Below are positions 22,727-31,242 of a DNA stretch of 64,000 nucleotides, in pieces. The stretch covers positions 1 to 64,000 of the forward strand of contig JAFGSF010000022.1 of assembly GCA_016934745.1 (NCBI GenBank), written 5' to 3'. Positions within the stretch are counted from its first letter, which is position 1; each line of letters begins with the position of its first letter. The notes beneath the pieces are model-generated. The model was not told the origin of the DNA. It made no database searches and was given only the letters and a program-made list of their open reading frames with translations. Source of the DNA: Candidatus Aminicenantota bacterium (GTDB taxonomy: Bacteria; Acidobacteriota; Aminicenantia; UBA2199). The translations under genes and the position numbers were made by a program.

Positions 22727-25120
22727 ATGCAAAAGTCCTTGGAGACAATATCCGCAATGAAAGCGGAGATCACACGCTTGAAAGTTATTATCAAAAAACT
22801 GAAAAAATCCGCAGCCCAGCGCAAAGCAACGGAGTGTCCGGGAGAGGACGCGCTTGAAGAATTGAGAAAAAGTGAAGAAAAATACAAGAGTCTGACGCAA
22901 AACATTAACTTGGGAATTTACCGGAATACGACCGGAGCTGAAGGCAAATTCATTGAAGCCAATCCCGCCATCATCGCCATGTTCGGATATGACCGTAAGG
23001 AGGAATTCCTGGCGATAAATGTATCAGACCTGTATCGAAACCCGGAAGACAGAAAAAAGTTCAATAAAAAAATGCTCAAAGACGGCATTGTCAAGGGAAA
23101 GGAATTGTGGCTGAGAAAGAAGGACGGAAGTTCCTTTGTCGGATCCGTCTCGGCGGTGGCCATCAAAGACGAGCACGGTCAGGTGAAATTTTATGATGGC
23201 ATTATCGAGAACATCACTGATCGCAAGCTGGCGGAGTCCCGGATAAAAACCGCACTCGCAGCGCTTGGCGAGAGCGAGGAACGTTTCCGTACATTATATG
23301 AAAATTCTGCTCTCGGTATTTACAGGACCAATCCGGAAGGACGTGTTTTGATGGCCAATCCAGCCCTGATCCGGATGCTCGGGTATTCATGTTTCGATGA
23401 ACTGGCCTCCAGAAACCTAGCCAAAAACGGTTTTGAGTCCTCCTATCCTCGAACGCGGTTTATTGAAATGATTGAAGCCGATGGCGAAGTGAAGGGGTTG
23501 GAATCCGCCTGGAAGCGAAAGGACGGGGCAACCATCTTTGTCAGGGAAAACGCTCGCGCCATCCGGAATGTTCAGGGTGGAATCATGTATTATGATGGAA
23601 CGGTTGAGGACATTACCGAGCACAAACGAGCGCTCATCGAGATGGAAAGCCTGGCTTTGTTTCCGGCGGAGAATCCCAATCCGATTTTGCGGGTCAATCG
23701 GGACGGCACCCTGTTGTTCACCAACCAGGCCGGCGTGAAGCTTTTGCCCGATTGGAATCTGGTTGTCGGTGAGCCAGTGCCGCAGGTGTTGAGTCAGGCC
23801 GTGGCCGAAGCGATGTCCGGGAATTCATTGGAGCTGGAGGAGATCGCCCAGGGAAGCCACGTCCTGTCATTTTTCGTCGTTCCGGTCATGTCAAGGGAAT
23901 ATGCCAACATCTATGGACTCGATGTGACTAAACGCAAACGGGCCGAGGCAGAGAAGCGCATCCTGGAAGAGCGCCTGCAGTGGGCCGAGAAAATGGAGGC
24001 GATCGGCACATTGGCCGGTGGCATCGCCCATGACTTCAACAACCTGCTTTTAGGGATTCAGGGATATGTATCCTTGTCATTACTGAATCTTGATCCATCC
24101 CATCCCAATTATGAACGGCTCAAGCGCATCGAAGCGCAGGTGCAGAGTGGTGCGGAGTTGACCAGCCAATTGTTGGGATTTGCCCGCGGTGGCAGATATG
24201 AAGTCAAACCCACGGATATGAACGACATTATTGAAAAAACTTCCTCCATGTTCGGCAGAACCAAAAAGGAAATTTCCATTCATCGCAAACTTGAAAAAGA
24301 CTTGTGGGGCGTGGAGGTTGACCGGGGACAGATGGAACAGGTATTTGTGAACCTGTACGTGAATGCCTGGCAGGCCATGCCCAAAGGCGGGGCTATCTAC
24401 CTCGAAACGGAAAATATCATGTTAACGATTGAAAAGGATCTTCCATATTCCGTGAAGCCTGGCCAATACGTGAAAATAACGGTCACCGATACGGGCAAAG
24501 GCATGGACGAAAAAATTCGGGGGCGGATTTTTGATCCTTTCTTTACTACGAAAGAAATGGGCCGCGGCACTGGTTTGGGGTTGGCAACGGTCTATGGAAT
24601 CGTCAAGGGCCACCAGGGTATGATCAATGTCTACAGTGAGCCCGGACATGGATCGTCATTCTCCATTTATTTGCCAGCTTCAAACAAGGATGTGCAAAAG
24701 GACCGGACCGCAAGCGAAAAAATCTTCAGGGGAAAGGGGACGGTTCTGCTGGTGGAGGATGAAAAAATAATCCTGGATGTAAACAAGGAAATGCTGGAAT
24801 CGTTGGGCTATGAAGTTTATACCGCCGGCTCCGGTCAGGATGGCCTGGCTGTTTTCAAGGATCGAAACGGCGACATTGACTTGGTCATTCTGGACATGAT
24901 CATGCCGGGGCTATCGGGCGGCGAAACCTTCGATCGCTTCCGGAAAATCGATCCAACGGTCAAGGTTCTGCTATCAAGCGGATATAGCCTCAACGGCGAA
25001 GCTCAACATATCATGGATCGCGGCTGCAACGGCTTCCTTCAGAAGCCCTATCAAATTGAGATACTGTCGAAGAAAATCAGGGAGATCCTGGGAATTCAGG
25101 ACGAGGGAAATGCACCGTGA
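22727..25120 (+). CDS. Hybrid histidine kinase: PAS-PAS-PAS-HisKA-HATPase-receiver
   Basis: A soluble sensor of 797 residues. A short coiled-coil N-terminus is followed by two clear PAS/PAC units, each opening with EE(K/R)(Y/F)-type residues and ending YDG-x-(I/V)E-(N/D)IT, and a weaker third (about 300-395). HisKA has LAGGIAHDFNNLLLGIQGY, HATPase has DTGKGMDEKIRGRIFDPFF and GTGLGLATVYGIVKGH, and the C-terminal receiver has VLLVEDE, VILDMIMPG and LQKPY. I prefer the ATG at 22727, after AGGAG and GAGG, to one 19 codons upstream. No membrane helix, so it senses a cytosolic signal. No output partner is adjacent. Confidence 0.9.
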   Translation: MQKSLETISAMKAEITRLKVIIKKLKKSAAQRKATECPGEDALEELRKSEEKYKSLTQNINLGIYRNTTGAEGKFIEANPAIIAMFGYDRKEEFLAINVSDLYRNPEDRKKFNKKMLKDGIVKGKELWLRKKDGSSFVGSVSAVAIKDEHGQVKFYDGIIENITDRKLAESRIKTALAALGESEERFRTLYENSALGIYRTNPEGRVLMANPALIRMLGYSCFDELASRNLAKNGFESSYPRTRFIEMIEADGEVKGLESAWKRKDGATIFVRENARAIRNVQGGIMYYDGTVEDITEHKRALIEMESLALFPAENPNPILRVNRDGTLLFTNQAGVKLLPDWNLVVGEPVPQVLSQAVAEAMSGNSLELEEIAQGSHVLSFFVVPVMSREYANIYGLDVTKRKRAEAEKRILEERLQWAEKMEAIGTLAGGIAHDFNNLLLGIQGYVSLSLLNLDPSHPNYERLKRIEAQVQSGAELTSQLLGFARGGRYEVKPTDMNDIIEKTSSMFGRTKKEISIHRKLEKDLWGVEVDRGQMEQVFVNLYVNAWQAMPKGGAIYLETENIMLTIEKDLPYSVKPGQYVKITVTDTGKGMDEKIRGRIFDPFFTTKEMGRGTGLGLATVYGIVKGHQGMINVYSEPGHGSSFSIYLPASNKDVQKDRTASEKIFRGKGTVLLVEDEKIILDVNKEMLESLGYEVYTAGSGQDGLAVFKDRNGDIDLVILDMIMPGLSGGETFDRFRKIDPTVKVLLSSGYSLNGEAQHIMDRGCNGFLQKPYQIEILSKKIREILGIQDEGNAP

Positions 25121-25184
25121 TGTCATTTAAAAATGAGACTGAAGTCAATCCAGAAGAGATTGGAATGTTTCAAGTCAATTTCCC

Positions 25185-25204
25185 GGCCACCTCGCAAAGT
25201 GGCC
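25185..25204. terminator. GC-rich hairpin between convergent kinase genes
   Basis: GGCCAC and GTGGCC pair around CTCGCAAA between the ends of the hybrid kinase and the Ser/Thr kinase. There is no T-run on either strand, so it is a weak bidirectional terminator candidate. Confidence 0.4.
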
Positions 25205-25228
25205 TGAATTAAAAACAAACGATAATTC

Positions 25229-28200
25229 TCAGCGGCTTTCGATGGCCAGGCGCCGGCGCCAGAGGCTCGTCCTTTCACCCGGGCCGTAAATCGCGGCGAT
25301 TTTTTGCAGCACCCCACGGCTGGCCGGGTTTCTGGTCTGTTTGAACAGGGAGTATTGCGCCCACAGGGCCGGCGGATAATCGGGATTGAATTCGAGGCAT
25401 TCCTGGATGGCGGCGGCGGCGGCATTGAAGTTTTTTTGCCGTAAGAGGAATTTGGCATATTCGGTCAGGAAAAACTGGTAATGATATTGTGTGATCCAGA
25501 ATGAAAGCTGGGTTTTCATGCTCAACAGCTCCTGGAATGTCTGTCCGGCCCGTTCAATATTTTTCTCTTTTTCGCTGATCAAAGCCTGCAGGTGCAGTTC
25601 GTATTTCAGATTGGCGTGAAAATTTATGGGCGACAACTTGTACTTTTCCTTGCAAGCCTGCAACCACAGCCATTCGCGCCTGGCGCCGGCAAGGTCCGTG
25701 AGGGCGATCGCCGCGAGTCCTTTCAGCCAATGATATTCGCCACTGGTGTCACTAATCAATGTTGAATCATGCTCGTGAATGGCCTGGTCCAGGAGATTCC
25801 GGGCGCCGATATAATCACTGTTGCGATAATGAATGAAGGCTCGCTTGGCGATGGCATCGGCCTTGGCCTTGGGGTAGGTGGCCATGGCTTCATAGGTCTG
25901 CAGGTTTTTCTCGGCTTCCTGATCATTGGCCTTCAGGATGTGAATGTCGGCGATGGCCAGGTAGGGCCAGTCCATGGTGTTGTCCAAACTGGCGGCATAG
26001 ATCTTGTTGTTCTCGGCCTGGATGTAATCGCCCTTATAGAAATAACCGTCTCCCAATGAGTCAAATGAATTGGCGGTGCGGTCGATGGTGTGATAGTTTT
26101 CAAAGCACTCGATGGCCTGGAGATGGCTGCCCAGATAGGAATAGCAATACCCCAAATGGTTCAAAGCATCGGGATAATTGCTGTCGAGGGCCAGGGCGGC
26201 CCGAAATTCCGGAATGGCCTGCTGGGCGTTGCCGCAACGGAAATATGCTTCCCCCAGTTCATAATAGACTTCTTTGTGATAGGGGAAAAAACTCTTCAGC
26301 TCCTGCAGGTGTGTTATTTGCTCATGGAAGTTGAAGTTGAATTTGGCTTGCAGGGCTTTGATTTTTAGTTGCCAAGGGCGGCTTAATTGGTTTAGTTTAG
26401 GCGTGAGTTGCTGCAGATACTTTTGGGCTTCAGCTCCGGAACCGGTATAGTCGGAAAGCAGGGCCAGGTAGAAACTGGCCAAGGGCGGGCCCGAGGGACC
26501 GGATGCTCTCAACAATTTCTCGCGTGCCGGGCCGAATTGTTTTTTTGTCCAATGCGACAGTCCTTGGAAAAATGACTCGAAAAACTGCCAATCACTGCCG
26601 TACATGACGGCCAGTTCACAAAACGGTTGTTCGTCACCCCGGCTGCTGGCCAGGGCGATCTGCTGAATTCGCCGCGTCAAGTTGTCAACCTGATCGGTCA
26701 ACAGCGAGTTTTTTCCCTTACCCGGAATGAAGAAAGGGGCATGCGTTTTGCCAGCGCCGATTTTATTAAAATCGGCTTCGATGTTGTATTTGTCCGCGAC
26801 ATTGCTCAGTTTAATTTTCAAATGGTAACGAATGTTGAGTTTTTCTTTTAAATCGGCCAGCTGGCTTTCGGCACCCATTTTGCCGCCGAACAAAGCGGGG
26901 ATCGTTTTTTCATCGATGACCTTGAATCCGGCGAACTGGTTAAGGGATTCTTGCAGTAAAAAATTTATTTTTTCAGCGATATCCTTGTCCGACGATTGAT
27001 TTTTTAGTGGAAAAAGTAAAATATTGCAAAACGCGTCTTTTTTTTCTATCGGCTCGGTCCTTGATTTAAAAAAATGTCCCAGACCCAGGGCCATTATGAT
27101 CAGAAAGGGAATTACAACGGCCAATCTCAATCCGATGCTCCTGGATTTTGAGGACGAAAGTTTTTCGGTTGAGGCTTTCAACTGCTTAAGGTGTTGCACC
27201 ATTTCACTCAGGTTTTCATTATCTGAAGTTTTCTCCTTTTGTCCGGCATTTTTTAACAACGGGTCCTGATCGGGGAGATTGATGATTTCGGTGATTATCT
27301 TATTTCGCTCGATCTTGTTCTGAACCAGGGACTCCCGGATTAAAGTCAAACTATTTTTGATTTCACTAAAATCGTGTTGGCGCTTCTCACGGTCTTTTTG
27401 CAGCGCTTGATAGACGATTTTTTGCAAGGCCAGCGGAATGTCCGGGTTGAGTTTAACCTGCTTATTCAGGATGTTGTACAGGGTAACGATATTTTCCTTG
27501 TCCGCAAACGGATTTTTCCTTTCCAGCAATTCGTATAGCAAGACACCGAATGAAAATATATCGCTGCGGCCATCGAGTTCAAGTCCCTTGGCCTGTTCCG
27601 GCGACATGTAAGCTACGGTACCCATGACCACGCCTTTTTCGGTCAGGTCGGCCTGGGTATGGCTGCTTTCTCCGTTCATTTTTGAACCGGAGCAGATTTT
27701 GGCGAGTCCGAAATCGAGAATCTTGACCTTGCCGCTTTTATCGATCATGATATTGCCGGGCTTGAGGTCCCGGTGCACGATATTGCGCGCATGGGCATCG
27801 AGCATGCCATCGGATATCTCCAAGGCGATATCAATTATGTGGCTCGTAGTTAGGGGCTTCAATTTCTGCAGTTGATCCAGGGTCACTCCGTCCACGTACT
27901 GCATGATGATGTATTCGCTGTCGTTTTCCGAGGCGATTTCGTAAATGGTGCAAATGTTGGGGTGGTCCAGTTGAGACGCCGCCCGGGCTTCGCGCAGGAA
28001 TCGCGCCTTGGAGTCGCAATCATGGGCCGCATTGTCGCCGATGCTCTTGATGGCCACTTTTCTTTGCAATTTATTGTCTTCGGCCAGATAAATTTCGCCC
28101 ATGCCGCCGCGGCCCAAAACCTTGATTATTTTAAAACGGCCGTTGATCAAGTTTTCCTGACAAACATTGTGTTTGGATTCCCGGGTTGCTCCTACTGACG

Positions 28201-28306
28201 ATTTGACTTCGCCGCCGACCTCGGGGGGCACTTCCAGATCTGCATGGCAGAGTCTGCAAAACTTATCATTTGGGTCATTGGTTGAGCCGCATTTTGCACA
28301 GATCAT
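25229..28306 (-). CDS. Zinc-ribbon Ser/Thr protein kinase with membrane helix and TPR sensor
   Basis: A 1025-residue signalling kinase. A zinc ribbon comes first (Cys3, Cys6, Cys17, Cys20 in CAKC...CRLC). The Hanks-type kinase domain (about 59-320) has GRGGMGEIYLAE, VAIKSI (Lys87), HRDLKPGNIM (Asp180) and LDFGLAK (Asp198), plus the MSPEQAKG activation segment. One membrane helix (391-413) leads to a large outer part with about ten TPR-like repeats from residue 580 on. All catalytic residues are intact. It is transcribed divergently from the 28480 gene and is probably leaderless. The TPR part may sense or scaffold envelope proteins; this is inference. Confidence 0.92.
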   Translation of the reverse strand: MICAKCGSTNDPNDKFCRLCHADLEVPPEVGGEVKSSVGATRESKHNVCQENLINGRFKIIKVLGRGGMGEIYLAEDNKLQRKVAIKSIGDNAAHDCDSKARFLREARAASQLDHPNICTIYEIASENDSEYIIMQYVDGVTLDQLQKLKPLTTSHIIDIALEISDGMLDAHARNIVHRDLKPGNIMIDKSGKVKILDFGLAKICSGSKMNGESSHTQADLTEKGVVMGTVAYMSPEQAKGLELDGRSDIFSFGVLLYELLERKNPFADKENIVTLYNILNKQVKLNPDIPLALQKIVYQALQKDREKRQHDFSEIKNSLTLIRESLVQNKIERNKIITEIINLPDQDPLLKNAGQKEKTSDNENLSEMVQHLKQLKASTEKLSSSKSRSIGLRLAVVIPFLIIMALGLGHFFKSRTEPIEKKDAFCNILLFPLKNQSSDKDIAEKINFLLQESLNQFAGFKVIDEKTIPALFGGKMGAESQLADLKEKLNIRYHLKIKLSNVADKYNIEADFNKIGAGKTHAPFFIPGKGKNSLLTDQVDNLTRRIQQIALASSRGDEQPFCELAVMYGSDWQFFESFFQGLSHWTKKQFGPAREKLLRASGPSGPPLASFYLALLSDYTGSGAEAQKYLQQLTPKLNQLSRPWQLKIKALQAKFNFNFHEQITHLQELKSFFPYHKEVYYELGEAYFRCGNAQQAIPEFRAALALDSNYPDALNHLGYCYSYLGSHLQAIECFENYHTIDRTANSFDSLGDGYFYKGDYIQAENNKIYAASLDNTMDWPYLAIADIHILKANDQEAEKNLQTYEAMATYPKAKADAIAKRAFIHYRNSDYIGARNLLDQAIHEHDSTLISDTSGEYHWLKGLAAIALTDLAGARREWLWLQACKEKYKLSPINFHANLKYELHLQALISEKEKNIERAGQTFQELLSMKTQLSFWITQYHYQFFLTEYAKFLLRQKNFNAAAAAIQECLEFNPDYPPALWAQYSLFKQTRNPASRGVLQKIAAIYGPGERTSLWRRRLAIESR

Positions 28307-28312
28307 GGCCGG

Positions 28313-28341
28313 ATTTTAGCAGAACGAGTGTCCATTGGCAA
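28313..28341 (-). promoter_or_regulatory. Leaderless-type promoter of the zinc-ribbon kinase
   Basis: Read on the minus strand: TTGCCA, 17 bases, TAAAAT, six bases, ATG. The spacing puts the transcript start at the ATG, and there is no ribosome site. Confidence 0.65.
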
Positions 28342-28424
28342 TGCTGTAATCAGGAAAAAAAGGAAGAAATTGCCGGTAATGATAAATCCGATTTTCCAAA
28401 CTCGCCTTCAGGTGAATCATTTGT

Positions 28425-28452
28425 TTGAAAAAGAATCTTATATATATACAAT
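28425..28452 (+). promoter_or_regulatory. Promoter of the short membrane protein gene
   Basis: TTGAAA, 16 bases, TACAAT. The leader to the ATG at 28480 would be about 21 bases and includes ACAGGA. An in-frame ATG-less start at 28468 is only about nine bases downstream of the start site. Confidence 0.5.
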
Positions 28453-28479
28453 TAGCATCAAAACAGGATGTGTACAACT

Positions 28480-28956
28480 ATGATTAAGAAACAACAAAGA
28501 TGGATCGCCCTGCTGGTCACGCTAACCTTCATATGGCTGCTGCAGGTTTCGAAACTGCCGTTGAACGCGGCCGGAAACAGCGAACAAGTCCGTGCCGCCC
28601 ATGCCGAACAGGAGCCGGACTATTTCGAGGCCATTGCGCAGAAAACGGCCCCGGCCAAGAAAAAAAGCATTCTGCCCTGGATACTGATCGGCGTGGGTGT
28701 TCTGGGCGTGACTGCCGCCGTCCTGTTCCTGGTGGTCCTGAAAAAAGACTACGACATCACCGGAGCGTGGAATTTTGTCTTTACCACGGGTGGGGGGAGT
28801 GTCTCGTATGTGAAAACTTTTTCTGGGACCAAGAAAAGTGGGACTTTTTTAGCCGCAGGAAACCCTGTCATCCTTCAGTCTATACCCACTCGCGTGCCTC
28901 CGATCTCCATCGAAGAACAATTTATCCTTGTAAAAATCTTCTGTTGCATTTCTTGA
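28480..28956 (+). CDS. Short signal-peptide/KKK-TM protein, probably truncated
   Basis: No named family. The 158 residues comprise a signal-like helix (about 7-27), a polar stretch, then KKKSILPW leading into a membrane helix (64-87) and the start of an outer domain, YDITGAWNF to FSGTKKSGTFLAAG. That strand pattern normally continues as a lipocalin-like or DUF-type sheet. Here it turns into the unstructured-looking NPVILQSIPTRVPPISIEEQ and stops, so the gene is likely shortened by a frameshift or deletion. The KKK-x-PW-TM layout matches the 32668 and 38589 proteins. It sits between two divergent Ser/Thr kinases. Confidence 0.6.
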   Translation: MIKKQQRWIALLVTLTFIWLLQVSKLPLNAAGNSEQVRAAHAEQEPDYFEAIAQKTAPAKKKSILPWILIGVGVLGVTAAVLFLVVLKKDYDITGAWNFVFTTGGGSVSYVKTFSGTKKSGTFLAAGNPVILQSIPTRVPPISIEEQFILVKIFCCIS

Positions 28957-28983
28957 TTATTTTGTATAGAATTTCAGCATGGC

Positions 28984-29007
28984 GATGCCGGGATTCTGCC
29001 CGGCATC
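28984..29007. terminator. Perfect hairpin between the short membrane gene and the TPR kinase
   Basis: GATGCCGGG and CCCGGCATC form a 9-bp perfect stem around a six-base loop. It lies after the membrane gene and just upstream of the AGGGAG site of the kinase. No T-run follows. It could end the first transcript, or act as an operator or leader structure for the second. Confidence 0.5.
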
Positions 29008-29031
29008 ATGTGATGGGTCAGGGAGTTATTG

Positions 29032-31212
29032 ATGCATGAATTGCTCGGCACGCGCATTTCTCATTATCGCATCGTCGATTTCCTGGACCATGGCGGCATG
29101 GGTGACCTCTATGTCGGTTTTGATGAGAAACTCAAACGCAAGGTCGCACTGAAGAGCATCAAGGCCGAACACAAACTGATGGCCGAATCCAAAGCGCGCT
29201 TCTTGCGCGAAGCACGGGTGCTGTCCAAACTTGCCCATCCGAACATCTGCCAGATATTTGACTACCTTGAGGGTCACACAACTGATTTTTTGGTCCTGGA
29301 ACTGATTACCGGACGAAAGCTCAGCGAAATGATAAGGATCGGCATGGATCATCATCAGAAACTCAAGGTCGCTGAACAACTCGCCGGAGTACTGGTGGTG
29401 GCCCATGAGCAGGACATCATCCATCGCGATTTGAAGCCGGACAACATCATGGTTGATGAAAACGGGCAGGTCAAGGTCCTGGATTTTGGCCTGTCCCGTT
29501 CCAGGCAGGACGAGTTGACGTTACAGTTGGCCTCCGATTCGAGGGGAAAATTGAACTATGAAGGATTTTTGAAAAAAGAAACTGGAAAAAATGGGAGTTC
29601 TGCCAAGCTGACACAGATCGGCATGGTCATGGGGACCATCCAGTACATGAGCCCCGAGCAGGCCCGCGGCGAGGATGCCACCACGGCCGGGGATCTTTAT
29701 TCGTTTGGTTTAATCCTGCAGGAGTTGTTCACCGGCAAACCGGCCTATGAAGATAATATAAACTTCAGGACCCTGGTGAGCAAGGCAGCCGTCGGGGACA
29801 CCCTGCCAATTGCCGGCATCGATACCACCCTGGCGGCTCTGATCACCAGGCTCAAGTCCCTGGCCCCGGCGGCGCGGCCGACTGCCGTGGACGCGGCCGA
29901 AAAACTGGCTTGGATCCGCAACAAGCCCGTGCGCCGCCGAAAAAAAATTCTTTTCACTGCCGCCGTGGGGGTACTGGTATTTTTCGCCTTGGCCATGACG
30001 CTGCAAACCATGCGAGCTGTCCGCGCCGAAAAAACGGCGCTGGCGGAAAGCGCCATATCGAAACAGGTATCTGGATTTCTTGTCAGCCTGTTCAAGGTTT
30101 CCGATCCGAGCGAAGCCAGGGGCAATTCCATTACGGCCAGGGAAATCCTTGATCGTGGCGCTGAAAAAATCGAGACCGAACTCAAGGGCCAGTCGCTGGT
30201 CCAGGCCAGGCTCATGGACGCGATGGGGAATGTTTATGTGAGCCTGGGCCTCTATAATAAGGCTGAAATCCTCCTTGAAAAAGCACTGGGGATCAGGGAA
30301 AAACGTCTCCAACGGGATCATCCCGACGTGGCGACCGCCTTGAACAACCTGGCCTTGCTTTATAAAAACCAGGGCCGCTACAAGGAGGCGGAGCCGCTCT
30401 ACCGGCGCGCGCTGGCGATACGCGAGAAAACCCTCGGCGCCAGCCATGCCGATGTGGCCACCTCGCTCAATAACCTGGCCAGCTTGTTCCAGCACCAGGG
30501 CCTTTATGCCCTGGCCGAGCCCCTCTACCAGCGCGCTCTGTCGATTCGCCGCAGCCTCATCAGCCCCGATCATCCCGACGTGGCCGAACTGCTCAATAAT
30601 TTGGCTTTGCTTTACTATGCCCGGGGTCAATATGAACGGACAGAACCGCTGTTCAAAGAAGCTTTGGCGATCTGGGAACATGCCATTGGCCCCGACCATC
30701 CCGATCTGGCCATATCATTGAACAACCTGGCGGCACTCTATTTCAAGCAAAGCAGATATGCGGCGGCAGCGCCGCTTTTCCAGCGTTCCTTGGCCATAAA
30801 ACAAAAGGCCCTGGGACCAAACCATCCCGATGTGGCCACGTCGCTCAACAATCTGGCCATGCTTTACCGCGCCCAAGGCCAATACGCGGACGCGGAAGCG
30901 CTGTTCAGGCAATCATTGGCCATACGCGAAAAAGCCCTTGGTCCCGGGCATCCGGAGGTGGCGAGAATTCAATATAATCTGGGCCGGCTGCTTAATGAGC
31001 AGAAACGGTTTGTAGAGGCCGAAGTGATGTTGAGGCGCGCCCTGAACATTTATTCGAGAACGGCTAAAGTCAATCCGCAAAGGGTTGCCGAAACACTCAA
31101 CGAATGCGCCCAGCTCCTGCGTAGAACCCAGCGTTCGGAAGAGGCGAAAGTTTTGGAAGCCCGGGCCCAGGCCCTGATCGACAAACAAAATCATTTGCAG
31201 GATAAACCATAG
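29032..31212 (+). CDS. Ser/Thr protein kinase with kinesin-light-chain-type TPR array
   Basis: A 727-residue kinase. The Hanks domain (about 12-295) has DHGGMGDLYVGF, VALKSI (Lys41), HRDLKPDNIM (Asp133), LDFGLSR (Asp151) and MSPEQARG. A membrane helix follows at about 306-324 after RRRKK. The outer part is about eight 42-residue TPRs of the kinesin light chain type, each with HPDVATSLNNLAxLY, QGxYxxAEPLYxRALAI and xEKALG. Start is the ATG at 29032 with AGGGAG upstream, rather than the TTG just before it. All catalytic residues are present. Such kinases are abundant in Acidobacteria-like genomes, but targets are unknown. Confidence 0.93.
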   Translation: MHELLGTRISHYRIVDFLDHGGMGDLYVGFDEKLKRKVALKSIKAEHKLMAESKARFLREARVLSKLAHPNICQIFDYLEGHTTDFLVLELITGRKLSEMIRIGMDHHQKLKVAEQLAGVLVVAHEQDIIHRDLKPDNIMVDENGQVKVLDFGLSRSRQDELTLQLASDSRGKLNYEGFLKKETGKNGSSAKLTQIGMVMGTIQYMSPEQARGEDATTAGDLYSFGLILQELFTGKPAYEDNINFRTLVSKAAVGDTLPIAGIDTTLAALITRLKSLAPAARPTAVDAAEKLAWIRNKPVRRRKKILFTAAVGVLVFFALAMTLQTMRAVRAEKTALAESAISKQVSGFLVSLFKVSDPSEARGNSITAREILDRGAEKIETELKGQSLVQARLMDAMGNVYVSLGLYNKAEILLEKALGIREKRLQRDHPDVATALNNLALLYKNQGRYKEAEPLYRRALAIREKTLGASHADVATSLNNLASLFQHQGLYALAEPLYQRALSIRRSLISPDHPDVAELLNNLALLYYARGQYERTEPLFKEALAIWEHAIGPDHPDLAISLNNLAALYFKQSRYAAAAPLFQRSLAIKQKALGPNHPDVATSLNNLAMLYRAQGQYADAEALFRQSLAIREKALGPGHPEVARIQYNLGRLLNEQKRFVEAEVMLRRALNIYSRTAKVNPQRVAETLNECAQLLRRTQRSEEAKVLEARAQALIDKQNHLQDKP
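30215..31010 (+). repeat. Tandem 126-bp repeats encoding the TPR array
   Basis: About six units of 126 bases, each with a variant of the same coding phrase for HPDVATSLNNLA. The units stay similar at DNA level as well as protein level, which points to fairly recent duplication or conversion within the gene. Confidence 0.75.
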
Positions 31213-31242
31213 CCCCCGCGGCTCCGCTGCAATAATTCCCGA

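Noticed and set aside
29710..30699. Long minus-strand frame opposite the TPR kinase
   Set aside because: It mirrors the repeated TPR codons and has no ribosome site or recognisable protein.
30215..31010. Tandem repeats as a possible CRISPR array
   Set aside because: The units are 126 bases, contiguous and in frame, with no spacers.
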